NCBI GenBank assembly: GCA_002709755.1
Contig: PAQN01000012.1
Span: 1-54,208, forward strand
Direction: 5' to 3'
Length of the DNA: 54,208 bases
DNA from: Phycisphaerae bacterium
GTDB lineage: Bacteria; Planctomycetota; Phycisphaerae; Phycisphaerales; SM1A02
The position numbers were made by a program, and so were the translations under genes. The notes beneath the pieces were generated by a model. That model was not told the DNA's origin. It searched no databases and saw nothing but the letters and a program-made list of their open reading frames with translations. Position 1 is the first letter of the stretch; each line of letters begins with the position of its first letter. Positions 40,206 to 47,659 of this stretch are shown here, piece by piece.

Positions 40206-41939
40206 ATGACTGCGATTGACTCGAACAGAAAGAACACCCACTTCGGCCTCCTTGGCGCATGCCTGATCGCCATCCCTCTGTGCCTGGTCGGGTGCGGGGA
40301 TTCCGGGGCCTCAAAGGCGGCCACCACGAGTGAATCAACGACATCCAAGGACCAGTCCATGACGAAGCCCGCCGCTTCGCCCAATGTTTCAGTTGAAGCT
40401 GGCAAGAAACTCGACCTGTCCAAGACCGATTCCAGCACTCTGGCGGTCGCGCCTCAGACGAAACCAGGTGACAACGCCTCGGATACGCCTCTCGGCCTGA
40501 CCGGAAGCCCCATTCGTTTCGAACCCGATCCTCTCGACCTCGGTGAGATGACCGCGGACATCGCCAAGACCGGAAAGGTGACGTTGGTGAACGTCACGGA
40601 TCAGCCCGTCACGATCACCAAGGCGATTCCGGGATGCGGCTGCACCACCCTTGGCTGGCCAAAAGAACCAATCATGCCGGGTGAAAGCGCCGATATCGAC
40701 ATCACTCTCAAGCCCGGTGCGAAGCAGGGGGTCAAGCTCCGCAAGCGCGTGACCTTCCAGATCGAAGGACATCAATCGCAGATTCTCCAGGTCGTCGGCG
40801 ATGTCGCAGAGTACGTCTCGATCGAACCCGCGATTGTTCCAGCGCGTGTCGAGGAAGCCGCCATGAGTGACTCGATCGTCCTCACATCGGCTGATGGCGA
40901 GCCCTTCTCGATCGTGGGCGTTCGTCCGGAGGTCGTCGGCGACTATTCGGCCGAACCCGCCCTGGAGCACACTCTCCAGATCGACTGGAACGCATGGGAG
41001 AGCGAATCCCGCCCTGTGAAGGTCACTTTCCTTCTCGATCATCCAAAGTCGTCGCAGGTCTCCACATTGGTCAAGCGACGTGCATCCAAGCGGCCGCCAG
41101 TGGCCCCCGGTCTTGCAAACACTCCGGGCGCCTCCGGCATCAATGATCTCAGCGGTGCCGCACGATCGGGTGATGCCGCACGGGTGAAACTCCTGCTTGC
41201 CGAAGGCAAGGATCCGAACGTCGCCGACTCAAACGGCCGACGGACCCCTCTGCACTGGGCGGTCCGTGGAAACCATCCGGAGGTCGTGAAGGCGTTGATC
41301 GAAGGAGGGGCGAACCCCGACATCGGAGATCAGGCCGGCAAGACGGCCCTCGAGCACGCCGCTGAAAACGACATGGTCGAGATGACGGCCATGCTGATCG
41401 AGGCCGGCGCTGACGTCAACAAGCGCGATCTCGTCGGCGGAAACGCGGTTCTCTGGGCCGCCGGACTTGGTTCGCCCGAGACGCTCAAGCTCGTGGTCGA
41501 CGCAGGAGGTGAGATCGAAGTCAAGGACATCAATGGTCTGACACCGCTCACCTGGGCCGCTCAGACCGGCAAGACCGCATCGATGAAGATTCTCATCGAC
41601 GCAGGCGCTGATGTGAACTCCGTCGACGGTCTCAATGGAGAGTCCGTTCTGATGCGTGCGGCGCGAAGTGGGAAGATCGAGTCGGTCGAACTGCTCTTCG
41701 CGTCGAATGTGGACACTTCAGCCAAGACGAAGACGGATGCCGATGCGCTGCACATCGCTTCGGAATTCAGCAATGCTGAAATCGTTCAACGTCTCATGGA
41801 TGCCGGCATGGATCCCAACGCCACCGACGTCCGAGGTCGCAACGCATTGGACTACGCCAGAAACAGGGTCGATGATTCACGATTCGCCGTGATCAAACTG
41901 CTGGAACAAAAGATTTCCAAGCCAGCGGCGGGGGAGTGA
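40206..41939 (+). CDS. Lipoprotein with DUF1573 domain and ankyrin repeats
   Basis: A 577-residue envelope protein. The lipobox LCLVGC marks the acylated cysteine near residue 30. After a Ser/Thr/Lys-rich linker to about residue 95, a DUF1573-like Ig-type domain runs from FEPDPLDLGEMTADIAKTGK through AIPGCGCTTLGWPKEPIMPG to about residue 200; the GCGCT motif is its hallmark. A second beta domain follows to about 290. The C-terminal half (about 315-570) is a stack of ankyrin repeats, for example RTPLHWAVRGNHPEVVKALI, KTALEHAAENDMVEMTAMLI and LTPLTWAAQTGKTASMKILI. GGAG lies 10 bases before ATG 40206. A strong terminator follows. It is likely a periplasm-facing scaffold; the combination is unusual. 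Confidence 0.88.
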   Translation: MTAIDSNRKNTHFGLLGACLIAIPLCLVGCGDSGASKAATTSESTTSKDQSMTKPAASPNVSVEAGKKLDLSKTDSSTLAVAPQTKPGDNASDTPLGLTGSPIRFEPDPLDLGEMTADIAKTGKVTLVNVTDQPVTITKAIPGCGCTTLGWPKEPIMPGESADIDITLKPGAKQGVKLRKRVTFQIEGHQSQILQVVGDVAEYVSIEPAIVPARVEEAAMSDSIVLTSADGEPFSIVGVRPEVVGDYSAEPALEHTLQIDWNAWESESRPVKVTFLLDHPKSSQVSTLVKRRASKRPPVAPGLANTPGASGINDLSGAARSGDAARVKLLLAEGKDPNVADSNGRRTPLHWAVRGNHPEVVKALIEGGANPDIGDQAGKTALEHAAENDMVEMTAMLIEAGADVNKRDLVGGNAVLWAAGLGSPETLKLVVDAGGEIEVKDINGLTPLTWAAQTGKTASMKILIDAGADVNSVDGLNGESVLMRAARSGKIESVELLFASNVDTSAKTKTDADALHIASEFSNAEIVQRLMDAGMDPNATDVRGRNALDYARNRVDDSRFAVIKLLEQKISKPAAGE

Positions 41940-41978
41940 CTCGAAGCGAGTCGACTTTCGAACACTGAACACTTTCAG

Positions 41979-42010
41979 GCCCTCCTCGATCTTCCGAGGA
42001 GGGCTTTTTC
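41979..42010 (+). terminator. Rho-independent terminator of the DUF1573-ankyrin gene
   Basis: GCCCTCCTCG (41979-41988) pairs perfectly with CGAGGAGGGC (41995-42004), loop ATCTTC, followed by TTTTTC. It lies 39 bases after the stop codon. Confidence 0.92.
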
Positions 42011-42038
42011 TTTGATCCTAAGGCCATGGACAGGGCGC

Positions 42039-42044
42039 TATATT
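42039..42044 (+). promoter_or_regulatory. Candidate -10 element of the M32 carboxypeptidase operon
   Basis: TATATT lies 31 bases before ATG 42076 and 29 bases after the terminator of the previous gene. Unlike the leaderless cases it leaves a short leader that contains GGAG at 42062-42065. The -35 region is not clear. Confidence 0.45.
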
Positions 42045-42075
42045 GATCGAAGATCATTTACGGAGAACCACAGCC

Positions 42076-43593
42076 ATGACCACTACCGCCACGTCGAGTC
42101 CCTACCAACGCCTCATCGAATTGACTCAGGAAGGCTCGCTCATCGGAGCCACTGGATCCATACTCGGATGGGACCATGAAACGATGATGCCGGAAGGGGG
42201 GCTTGAGTATCGAAGTCGCCAGATGGCGCAGCTTGCCCGTCTCGGCCACGAGATGCGAACCGCATCCGAGATCTCGGATCTCCTTGAATCATCCGCAGAG
42301 GAATGCGCGGACGATCCCGCTCGTTCCGCCAACATTCGAGAGATCCGACGCGATTACGAACAGGCGACCAGGCTTCCGTCCGAACTTGTCGAGGAGTTCG
42401 CCCGTGCCTCGTCGATCGGACAGCATGAGTGGGCGGCTGCCCGCAAGGCGGATGACTTCGAGCATTTTCGACCACATCTAGAAAAGCTGATCGAACTGAA
42501 TCGCAGAAAGGCCGACTGCCTGGGCGTTCCGGAAGGGGGAGAGCGCTGGGACGCTCTCGCGGACACCTACGAACCGGGCATGCGAGCGGCGGACGTCGCC
42601 GAAGTATTCACGCCACTTCGGGACTCGCTCGCCTCACTCATGGCCGAACTGAATGACGGGCCCTCCACGCCCAGCAATCGCTTCAATGAAGCGGTCGTCC
42701 CGATCGAGTCACAGGAGGCCTTCGTTCGTGAAGTCGCCCGGACCCTTGGGTTCGACTTCAGCCGAGGACGTCTCGACCGATCCGTTCATCCTTTCTGCGG
42801 TGGGAGCCATTGCAATGATGTGAGAATGACGACGCGGTTTCAGGACACCGAGGTCAATGATGCACTCGGTTCCACGATGCATGAAACTGGTCACGGTCTC
42901 TACGAACAGGGTCTTCCTTTCGAGCACGTCGGGACACCTCTCGGCGAAGCCATCTCGCTGGGCATTCATGAGAGCCAGAGCCGCATGTGGGAGAATCAGG
43001 TGGGAAGAAGCCGTGAGTTCTGGACATGGTGCGGTCCCATCGCACGCAAGATGCTTGGAAAGGATGTGGCGGACCTGTCCGATGACGAGCTGTATCAGGG
43101 CGCGAACATCGTCCGGCCCGGATTCATTCGGGTCGAGGCGGACGAAGCCACCTACAACCTCCACATCATGATCCGTTTCGAACTCGAACGTGGGATGATG
43201 TCGGGCGACCTTGAAGCCCGTGACATTCCCAGCGAGTGGAACAGGATGTACAAGTCATATCTCGGACTTGATGTTCCGAATCACGCGAACGGTTGTCTGC
43301 AGGACGTGCACTGGTCCATGGGTGCAATCGGATACTTCCCGACATACACCCTGGGCAATCTCTATTGCGCTCAATTCTTCGAAACGGCGTGCGAACAGGT
43401 TCCTGGCATGGTCGCCGGTTTCGAGAAGGGGGAGTTCGCACCTCTGCTCGACTGGTTGCGCTCCAACATACATTGCCACGGTCGTCGCTACGGCGCGGCG
43501 GAGCTCTGCCAGAGGATCACGGGCAAGCCACTCAGCGCACAGCCACTGCTGAACTATCTGGAAGGGAAGCTTCGGCCCCTGCATGGAATCTGA
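42076..43593 (+). CDS. Carboxypeptidase Taq, M32 family metallopeptidase
   Basis: A 505-residue cytoplasmic zinc carboxypeptidase of the usual length. The active site is MHETGHGLYEQGLP with HExxH at residues 269-273, and the downstream glutamate ligand lies in SLGIHESQSRMWENQV, as in M32 enzymes. The family signatures DWDHET-like ILGWDHETMMPEGGLEYR near the N-terminus and HPFCGG (residue about 240) are present. It removes C-terminal residues from peptides with broad specificity, excluding proline. GGAG at 42062-42065 supports ATG 42076. Its last 11 bases overlap the CPBP protease gene. Confidence 0.95.
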   Translation: MTTTATSSPYQRLIELTQEGSLIGATGSILGWDHETMMPEGGLEYRSRQMAQLARLGHEMRTASEISDLLESSAEECADDPARSANIREIRRDYEQATRLPSELVEEFARASSIGQHEWAAARKADDFEHFRPHLEKLIELNRRKADCLGVPEGGERWDALADTYEPGMRAADVAEVFTPLRDSLASLMAELNDGPSTPSNRFNEAVVPIESQEAFVREVARTLGFDFSRGRLDRSVHPFCGGSHCNDVRMTTRFQDTEVNDALGSTMHETGHGLYEQGLPFEHVGTPLGEAISLGIHESQSRMWENQVGRSREFWTWCGPIARKMLGKDVADLSDDELYQGANIVRPGFIRVEADEATYNLHIMIRFELERGMMSGDLEARDIPSEWNRMYKSYLGLDVPNHANGCLQDVHWSMGAIGYFPTYTLGNLYCAQFFETACEQVPGMVAGFEKGEFAPLLDWLRSNIHCHGRRYGAAELCQRITGKPLSAQPLLNYLEGKLRPLHGI

Positions 43594-44317
43594 TTCGATC
43601 AATCAATCCAGGGATCAGCTCGAGACGAATGCTCGTGCCAGACGGGATCTCTGGCTTCTTATTCCTGTGGTTGCGGCACCGTCCATCGGAACCTTGAGTG
43701 CGCTCTGGTTCTGGCCGGGACCGGTCGGAAGCGCCGTCTACGCAGGCTGCAAACTCGTCCTCTACGGACTGCCATTTCTGCTGTTGCTGAAGATGTCACG
43801 GTCGCAGCGTCCGTGTTTTCGAACGGATCTTCGCGGAGTGACGGGCGGTCTTTTCAGTGGAACGGTCATCGGATCCTTCATACTCGGCCTGTGGTTCATT
43901 GTTCTCGCGGACAAGACGGATACCGGACCTTTGCTGGCGGTGATCACCGAGAACGGTTTGGGCGCACCTGTGAAGTTCTGGCTGTTCGCGGCATGGTTGT
44001 GCATCGGGAACAGTCTGCTCGAGGAATTCGTCTTCCGCTGGTTCGTGGATGGAAGACTTCGAAATCTCGGCCTCCAAACCACCTGGATACTCCCGGTCTC
44101 GGCGGCAATCTTCACGCTTCACCACATTTTCGTGCTGGGCGCGTACTTCGGCCCGACATTGACGATCGTCGGGGCATCCGGTGTCTTCATCGGCGGGGTT
44201 CTATGGTCCATTCTTCACCTCAGGAGTTCGAGCTTGACGCCCGGATGGATCAGCCACGCGCTCGTCGACCTTGCGATCGTCGTGGTCGGAGCCTCGATGA
44301 TGGCGCCCACCACTTGA
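43583..44317 (+). CDS. CPBP family intramembrane metalloprotease
   Basis: A 244-residue membrane protein with about seven helices. The CPBP (CAAX protease and bacteriocin-processing) motifs are visible: LLEEFVFRWFVDGRL with the EExxxR core (about residues 146-152), the histidine motif in IFTLHHIFVLGAYF, and the last motif in WISHALVDLAIVV (about 225). In bacteria such proteins mature prenylated-like peptides, process bacteriocins or act in envelope stress; the substrate here is unknown. The start ATG 43583 overlaps the end of the M32 gene by 11 bases, with AAGGGAAG-type purines upstream. The next gene is convergent after 95 bases, where only a weak hairpin is seen (about 44334-44360). Confidence 0.88.
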   Translation: MESDSINQSRDQLETNARARRDLWLLIPVVAAPSIGTLSALWFWPGPVGSAVYAGCKLVLYGLPFLLLLKMSRSQRPCFRTDLRGVTGGLFSGTVIGSFILGLWFIVLADKTDTGPLLAVITENGLGAPVKFWLFAAWLCIGNSLLEEFVFRWFVDGRLRNLGLQTTWILPVSAAIFTLHHIFVLGAYFGPTLTIVGASGVFIGGVLWSILHLRSSSLTPGWISHALVDLAIVVVGASMMAPTT

Positions 44318-44412
44318 TAAGACGAGCCCAAGAAGGGGCCTGAAGATCCGAAGGGCCTTTCATCGCCAATGCGCGATTTAACGTAACACCCATTATGGGA
44401 CATTGGGCTGGC

Positions 44413-45498
44413 TCAAGGGGAGGGCCCAAGAAGCTGGTCGAGCCTGGAAACGGCGTTCGGGGCCAGCGCGGGCTTCAGGTGATCCATGATCATCCGCCTT
44501 GTCTCATCCGGGTCCTTCGGTGGATTCATCGGACTCAACAACCGGTTCGCTTCAACTGGCAACAGCTCCGGGTAGCTCAGTCGTTCAGGAAGCCACGGCA
44601 GACAACCGCACATCAGCGCCTCGGCAACAGCCATTCCGAAGAATTCATGTCGTGCCGTCGAGAGCACCCACCCGCAACGTGCAAGATTCATCAGATAGGA
44701 CTCCCGGTCCTCGAACCACCGGTCGCATTCGATTCTGTCTGAATGATCCATACGGATCACCTTCAACTCATGCGGAGTCTTCTCGTATCTCTGTCCAAAC
44801 AGACTGAATCGCATCCCGTCGTTCTGACGCCTCGATTCGATGATCTGCAACAATTCGTCAGGTCCCTTGTCATGCTCGAACCGATGCGGCCACGCGACGA
44901 GATCCATGTCCCGATAATCGCGAATCCCCGTGTTACGTAAAACCGTCTCGGGAATCGGCTCCACCGGAGGCCAGCAGATACATGACCTTTCCCTGATCTG
45001 GTGGGTCCATTCGGCGACCGGATGCCTGGTTCTCGATCGACTGAGAAATTCCGGCAACGCTTCGAGGCACGATCTCATGTTGAAGTCGCTGTTGAAGATC
45101 ACCCGATCCGCCGCAAGCAGGCTGCTGATGTTGGTCGCCGCAAGATGGCCGTCTCTCGCAACCTCTTCCTCGGTCATTCGGGGACCAGTCGGATAGATCA
45201 ACTGATTTTCATGCATGTAGAGAATGATCGGCAGCTCACGGCGACGTCTCGGAAGCAAAGCGCGAAGTTGTGCGACGTCAAGCAGGCCGGTACAGAAGAT
45301 CGCATCGATTTCACCATTCAATGCATCCGACCGTGAGACCTCCTCCATCAAGCAGGCCGCTCCCAGTCTCATCCGCCACCTGACCTCTCTTCCCGGCAAG
45401 GAGAACCAGGTCCAATCGTGCTCAGAATGTCGGTCAATCGACTGTCGCACCGACTTGTGGGAGCCGTCATCCCAGGGTTGAAAGGCAAGTATTCTCAT
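44413..45498 (-). CDS. Glycosyltransferase, tRNA-queuosine mannosyltransferase (QTMAN/GTDC1, DUF3524) homologue
   Basis: A 361-residue GT-B glycosyltransferase. The N-terminal domain is the DUF3524 type: RILAFQPWDDGSHKSVRQSI, SLPGREVRWRMRLGAACLME, IFCTGLLDVAQLRALLPRR, and the hallmark YMHENQLIYP, followed by NISSLLAADRVIFNSDFNMR. The C-terminal part holds the nucleotide-sugar site, WPHRFEHDKGPDELLQIIES and HEFFGMAVAEALMCGCLPWL. Animal homologues attach mannose to queuosine in tRNA-Asp; bacterial ones are largely untested, so the tRNA role here is inference. ATG 45498 is chosen because MRILAF matches the family start and AGGAG lies upstream; the frame is open to 45555. It is divergent from a Fur-type gene. 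Confidence 0.85.
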   Translation of the reverse strand: MRILAFQPWDDGSHKSVRQSIDRHSEHDWTWFSLPGREVRWRMRLGAACLMEEVSRSDALNGEIDAIFCTGLLDVAQLRALLPRRRRELPIILYMHENQLIYPTGPRMTEEEVARDGHLAATNISSLLAADRVIFNSDFNMRSCLEALPEFLSRSRTRHPVAEWTHQIRERSCICWPPVEPIPETVLRNTGIRDYRDMDLVAWPHRFEHDKGPDELLQIIESRRQNDGMRFSLFGQRYEKTPHELKVIRMDHSDRIECDRWFEDRESYLMNLARCGWVLSTARHEFFGMAVAEALMCGCLPWLPERLSYPELLPVEANRLLSPMNPPKDPDETRRMIMDHLKPALAPNAVSRLDQLLGPSP

Positions 45499-45528
45499 GC
45501 TCCTATTCTCTCCTGTTCGGTGAGGAAG

Positions 45529-45534
45529 TACACT
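45529..45534 (+). promoter_or_regulatory. Candidate -10 element of the Fur-family gene, leaderless
   Basis: TACACT is followed by CTTGAC and ATG 45541. There is no Shine-Dalgarno sequence, so a transcript starting at the ATG is the best guess. The divergent glycosyltransferase start is 42 bases away on the other strand, so a regulator bound here could act on both. Confidence 0.4.
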
Positions 45535-45540
45535 CTTGAC

Positions 45541-46050
45541 ATGGCCAACACACAAGAATCAACACGGCAGGACCTCCCTCAGCTGATGGCACCGATCTGT
45601 TCGGTGTTTCGTCGATACCTGAAGTCGAAAGGCCTGAAATACACGCCAGAACGAGCTCAGATTCTCGACGCGATCATCGATCGTGACAACGTCTTCGAAG
45701 TCGAGGAGCTTCTTCTCGACATGCGCGGCTCGAATCATCGTGTCTCCAAGGCGACGATCTACCGCACCATCAGTCTCCTGGTCGAGGCTGGAATCATCAC
45801 CCAGGCCCTGTTCGACTCGAAGCAGGCGCATTACAGACTCATCTACGGACTCGAGCCCCGCGACCACATGGTGTGCATGCGAACGGGACGACTGGTCGAA
45901 TTCTCCAACAAGGAGATCACGAAGCTTCGTGACAAGATCTGCCGTGAACTCGGCTGGGAACCGACGGGCCATCGCTTTCAGATCTACGCACTCAGTCCCG
46001 TCGAGGAGCACGAGGACGGCGAAGAGACATCGGAACCGGACGCCAGCTAG
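45541..46050 (+). CDS. Fur-family transcriptional regulator without the C-terminal zinc cysteines
   Basis: A 169-residue DNA-binding protein. The winged-helix domain is typical: GLKYTPERAQILDAIIDRDN, VFEVEELLLDMRGSNHRVSK, ATIYRTISLLVEAGIITQ. The dimerisation domain has RDHMVCMRTGRLVEFSNKE, where Fur normally has HHDHLxCxxCG: only one cysteine remains (C then T), and the C-terminal second CxxC is absent. The structural zinc site is therefore probably missing, while some metal ligands (His/Asp) remain. The regulated metal or signal cannot be named. The start ATG 45541 is leaderless by inference; the open frame upstream to 45418 overlaps the divergent gene. Its last 4 bases overlap the stop of the convergent tsaE-yacG gene. 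Confidence 0.85.
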   Translation: MANTQESTRQDLPQLMAPICSVFRRYLKSKGLKYTPERAQILDAIIDRDNVFEVEELLLDMRGSNHRVSKATIYRTISLLVEAGIITQALFDSKQAHYRLIYGLEPRDHMVCMRTGRLVEFSNKEITKLRDKICRELGWEPTGHRFQIYALSPVEEHEDGEETSEPDAS

Positions 46051-46700
46051 GCGAGATCAGGGTCGAAGAGATCATCCTCCTCGATCTCTCGGGAGACCGA
46101 ATAGCTTCCGTCGAACCAGTTTCCAAGATCCGCCATCCTGCATTTGTTTCCGCAGAATGGAAACGATCCGACACCTGCATGGATCTGCTTTCCACATCCC
46201 CTGCACTTCGTGAACAACTTATTCATCAAATCGGACGAAAGAGACGAACCGAACACGATCTCTCTGCCCGGAACTTCACCACCTGACGATGACGAGTGAA
46301 AGAGTTCCAACTCGAGGACGTTCTCTCCCAATGCTCCGCCAAGCCTGTCCGGCCATTCCACGACGATCACGTTTCGCCGGTCACGAACGATCTCGTCCCA
46401 GCCAAGTTCCATCAGTTCGGCTGGATCTTCGAGGCGATAGGCGTCGACATGGACGAGACATCTTCCTGATTTCTGATCCGACGGCTCATGCACATGCATC
46501 ACCGTGAACGTCGGACTTGATATCTCCTCTTCAGGGACACCAAGGCCCGAAGACATGCCTCGGACGAAGGTCGTCTTCCCAGCGCCCAGATCACCGGTCA
46601 ATGCGATGCGTTCACCACCCTTGCAGAGCAGGCCGAGCGCCCGGGCGAAGGACTCGGTCTCATGCGAGTCGCGAAGAAATGCTGATGGCTTGGGGCTCAC
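46047..46700 (-). CDS. tsaE: TsaE-YacG fusion protein
   Basis: A 217-residue protein joining two known small domains in one frame. Residues 1-150 are TsaE, the ATPase of the t6A (threonylcarbamoyl-adenosine) tRNA modification complex: Walker A TGDLGAGKTT (35-44), switch region SSPTFTVMHVHEP, and VHVDAYRLEDPAELMELGWD. Residues 159-217 are a YacG-type zinc ribbon: CRGCGKQIHAGVGSFPFCGN with KCRMADLGNWFDGSY, giving cysteines 166, 169, 183 and 187. YacG binds and inhibits DNA gyrase in E. coli. The start GTG 46700 overlaps the thiL stop (GTGA). An ATG at the domain junction has no ribosome binding site, so I read it as a true fusion. It is the last gene of the operon and ends in an acidic tail. 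Confidence 0.87.
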   Translation of the reverse strand: MSPKPSAFLRDSHETESFARALGLLCKGGERIALTGDLGAGKTTFVRGMSSGLGVPEEEISSPTFTVMHVHEPSDQKSGRCLVHVDAYRLEDPAELMELGWDEIVRDRRNVIVVEWPDRLGGALGENVLELELFHSSSSGGEVPGREIVFGSSLSSDLMNKLFTKCRGCGKQIHAGVGSFPFCGNKCRMADLGNWFDGSYSVSREIEEDDLFDPDLA

Positions 46701-47659
46701 CGGAACCCTCCTTCCGAGTCGGAACTGTCCCGGGCCGCCGGTCGTGTCTGATGCTCCCATCCTGAGGCCTCGAGCGGGGCCTGATCGCCACTCGAATCCA
46801 GAAAGACCCCCTCCCCATGCTCGACCCTTCCGATCACAGTGAGCGGCACCTCCGCGATGCACGCGGGGAGTTCGGCGGTGGCGGACACGGTGAAGCACAA
46901 CTCGTAATCCTCACCATCACAAAGCGCCTGTTCCAGTTTCGAGTCGTGACGCCTGGGGATTCGTTCGCCCTCAATCACGATTCGGACTTTCGACTCTCGT
47001 GAGAGATGCGACAGTTCTGAACTCAGTCCGTCAGAGACGTCGATCATGCTGGTGAGGCAATTCCCAAGCGAGCGATGAAGACTCCGCGCCACGTCGATGC
47101 GAGGCATGAACTCCTGATGGTGTCCGCCACCATCGGAATCCAGGGAAGCTCCGAATTCACCGCTGACGCAGACAAGATCACCCGGACGGGCTTCGCTGCG
47201 GAGGACCAGACGATGTCCGGCTTCTGGATCGGGTGTCGCCAGCACGGTCGACGAAAAGACCATCGAGTCGCCAACGGCCGGAAGGACGGCGATGTCCCCA
47301 CCGATGAGCGGGCACTCGAACATGGAGCCTATTCTTTGCAACTCCGAGGCAAAGCGGTTGGCCCATTCCGTCTCGATGTCGGGTGACAGGGCTGCGGCGA
47401 CGACCATGCCGGCGGGGCAGGCCGCCATCGCGGCGACGTCGCTGAGCGAGCGGGCGGCGACCTTCCAGGCGAATCTCTCCGGTGCGGCGCTGTCTGCAAG
47501 ATGCACACCTGCGATCACCTGGTCGACACCGGCGAGGACCACCCCCCCGCTTTCGGCCAGCCTAACCTCCCCGAGATCGTCACCCGGAGGGACCTCCACC
47601 CGATCACCCAGTGAGGGGTTTTCTTGTCTTATTCGTCTGATCACTTCGAATTCCCGCAT
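46697..47659 (-). CDS. thiL: Thiamine-monophosphate kinase
   Basis: A 320-residue enzyme that phosphorylates thiamine monophosphate to thiamine pyrophosphate. The AIRS/ThiL family motifs are present: VPPGDDLGEV (metal and ATP binding), VDQVIAGVHLA, PLIGGDIAVL, SMIDVSDGLSSELSHLS and LCDGEDYELCFTV. The start ATG 47659 shares one base with the waaA stop (TGATG), and the stop overlaps the tsaE start, so waaA, thiL and tsaE-yacG are translationally coupled. The C-terminus is extended by a short Ser/Asp-rich tail (RPAARDSSDSEGGFR). Essential for thiamine cofactor synthesis unless another kinase exists. Confidence 0.96.
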   Translation of the reverse strand: MREFEVIRRIRQENPSLGDRVEVPPGDDLGEVRLAESGGVVLAGVDQVIAGVHLADSAAPERFAWKVAARSLSDVAAMAACPAGMVVAAALSPDIETEWANRFASELQRIGSMFECPLIGGDIAVLPAVGDSMVFSSTVLATPDPEAGHRLVLRSEARPGDLVCVSGEFGASLDSDGGGHHQEFMPRIDVARSLHRSLGNCLTSMIDVSDGLSSELSHLSRESKVRIVIEGERIPRRHDSKLEQALCDGEDYELCFTVSATAELPACIAEVPLTVIGRVEHGEGVFLDSSGDQAPLEASGWEHQTRPAARDSSDSEGGFR

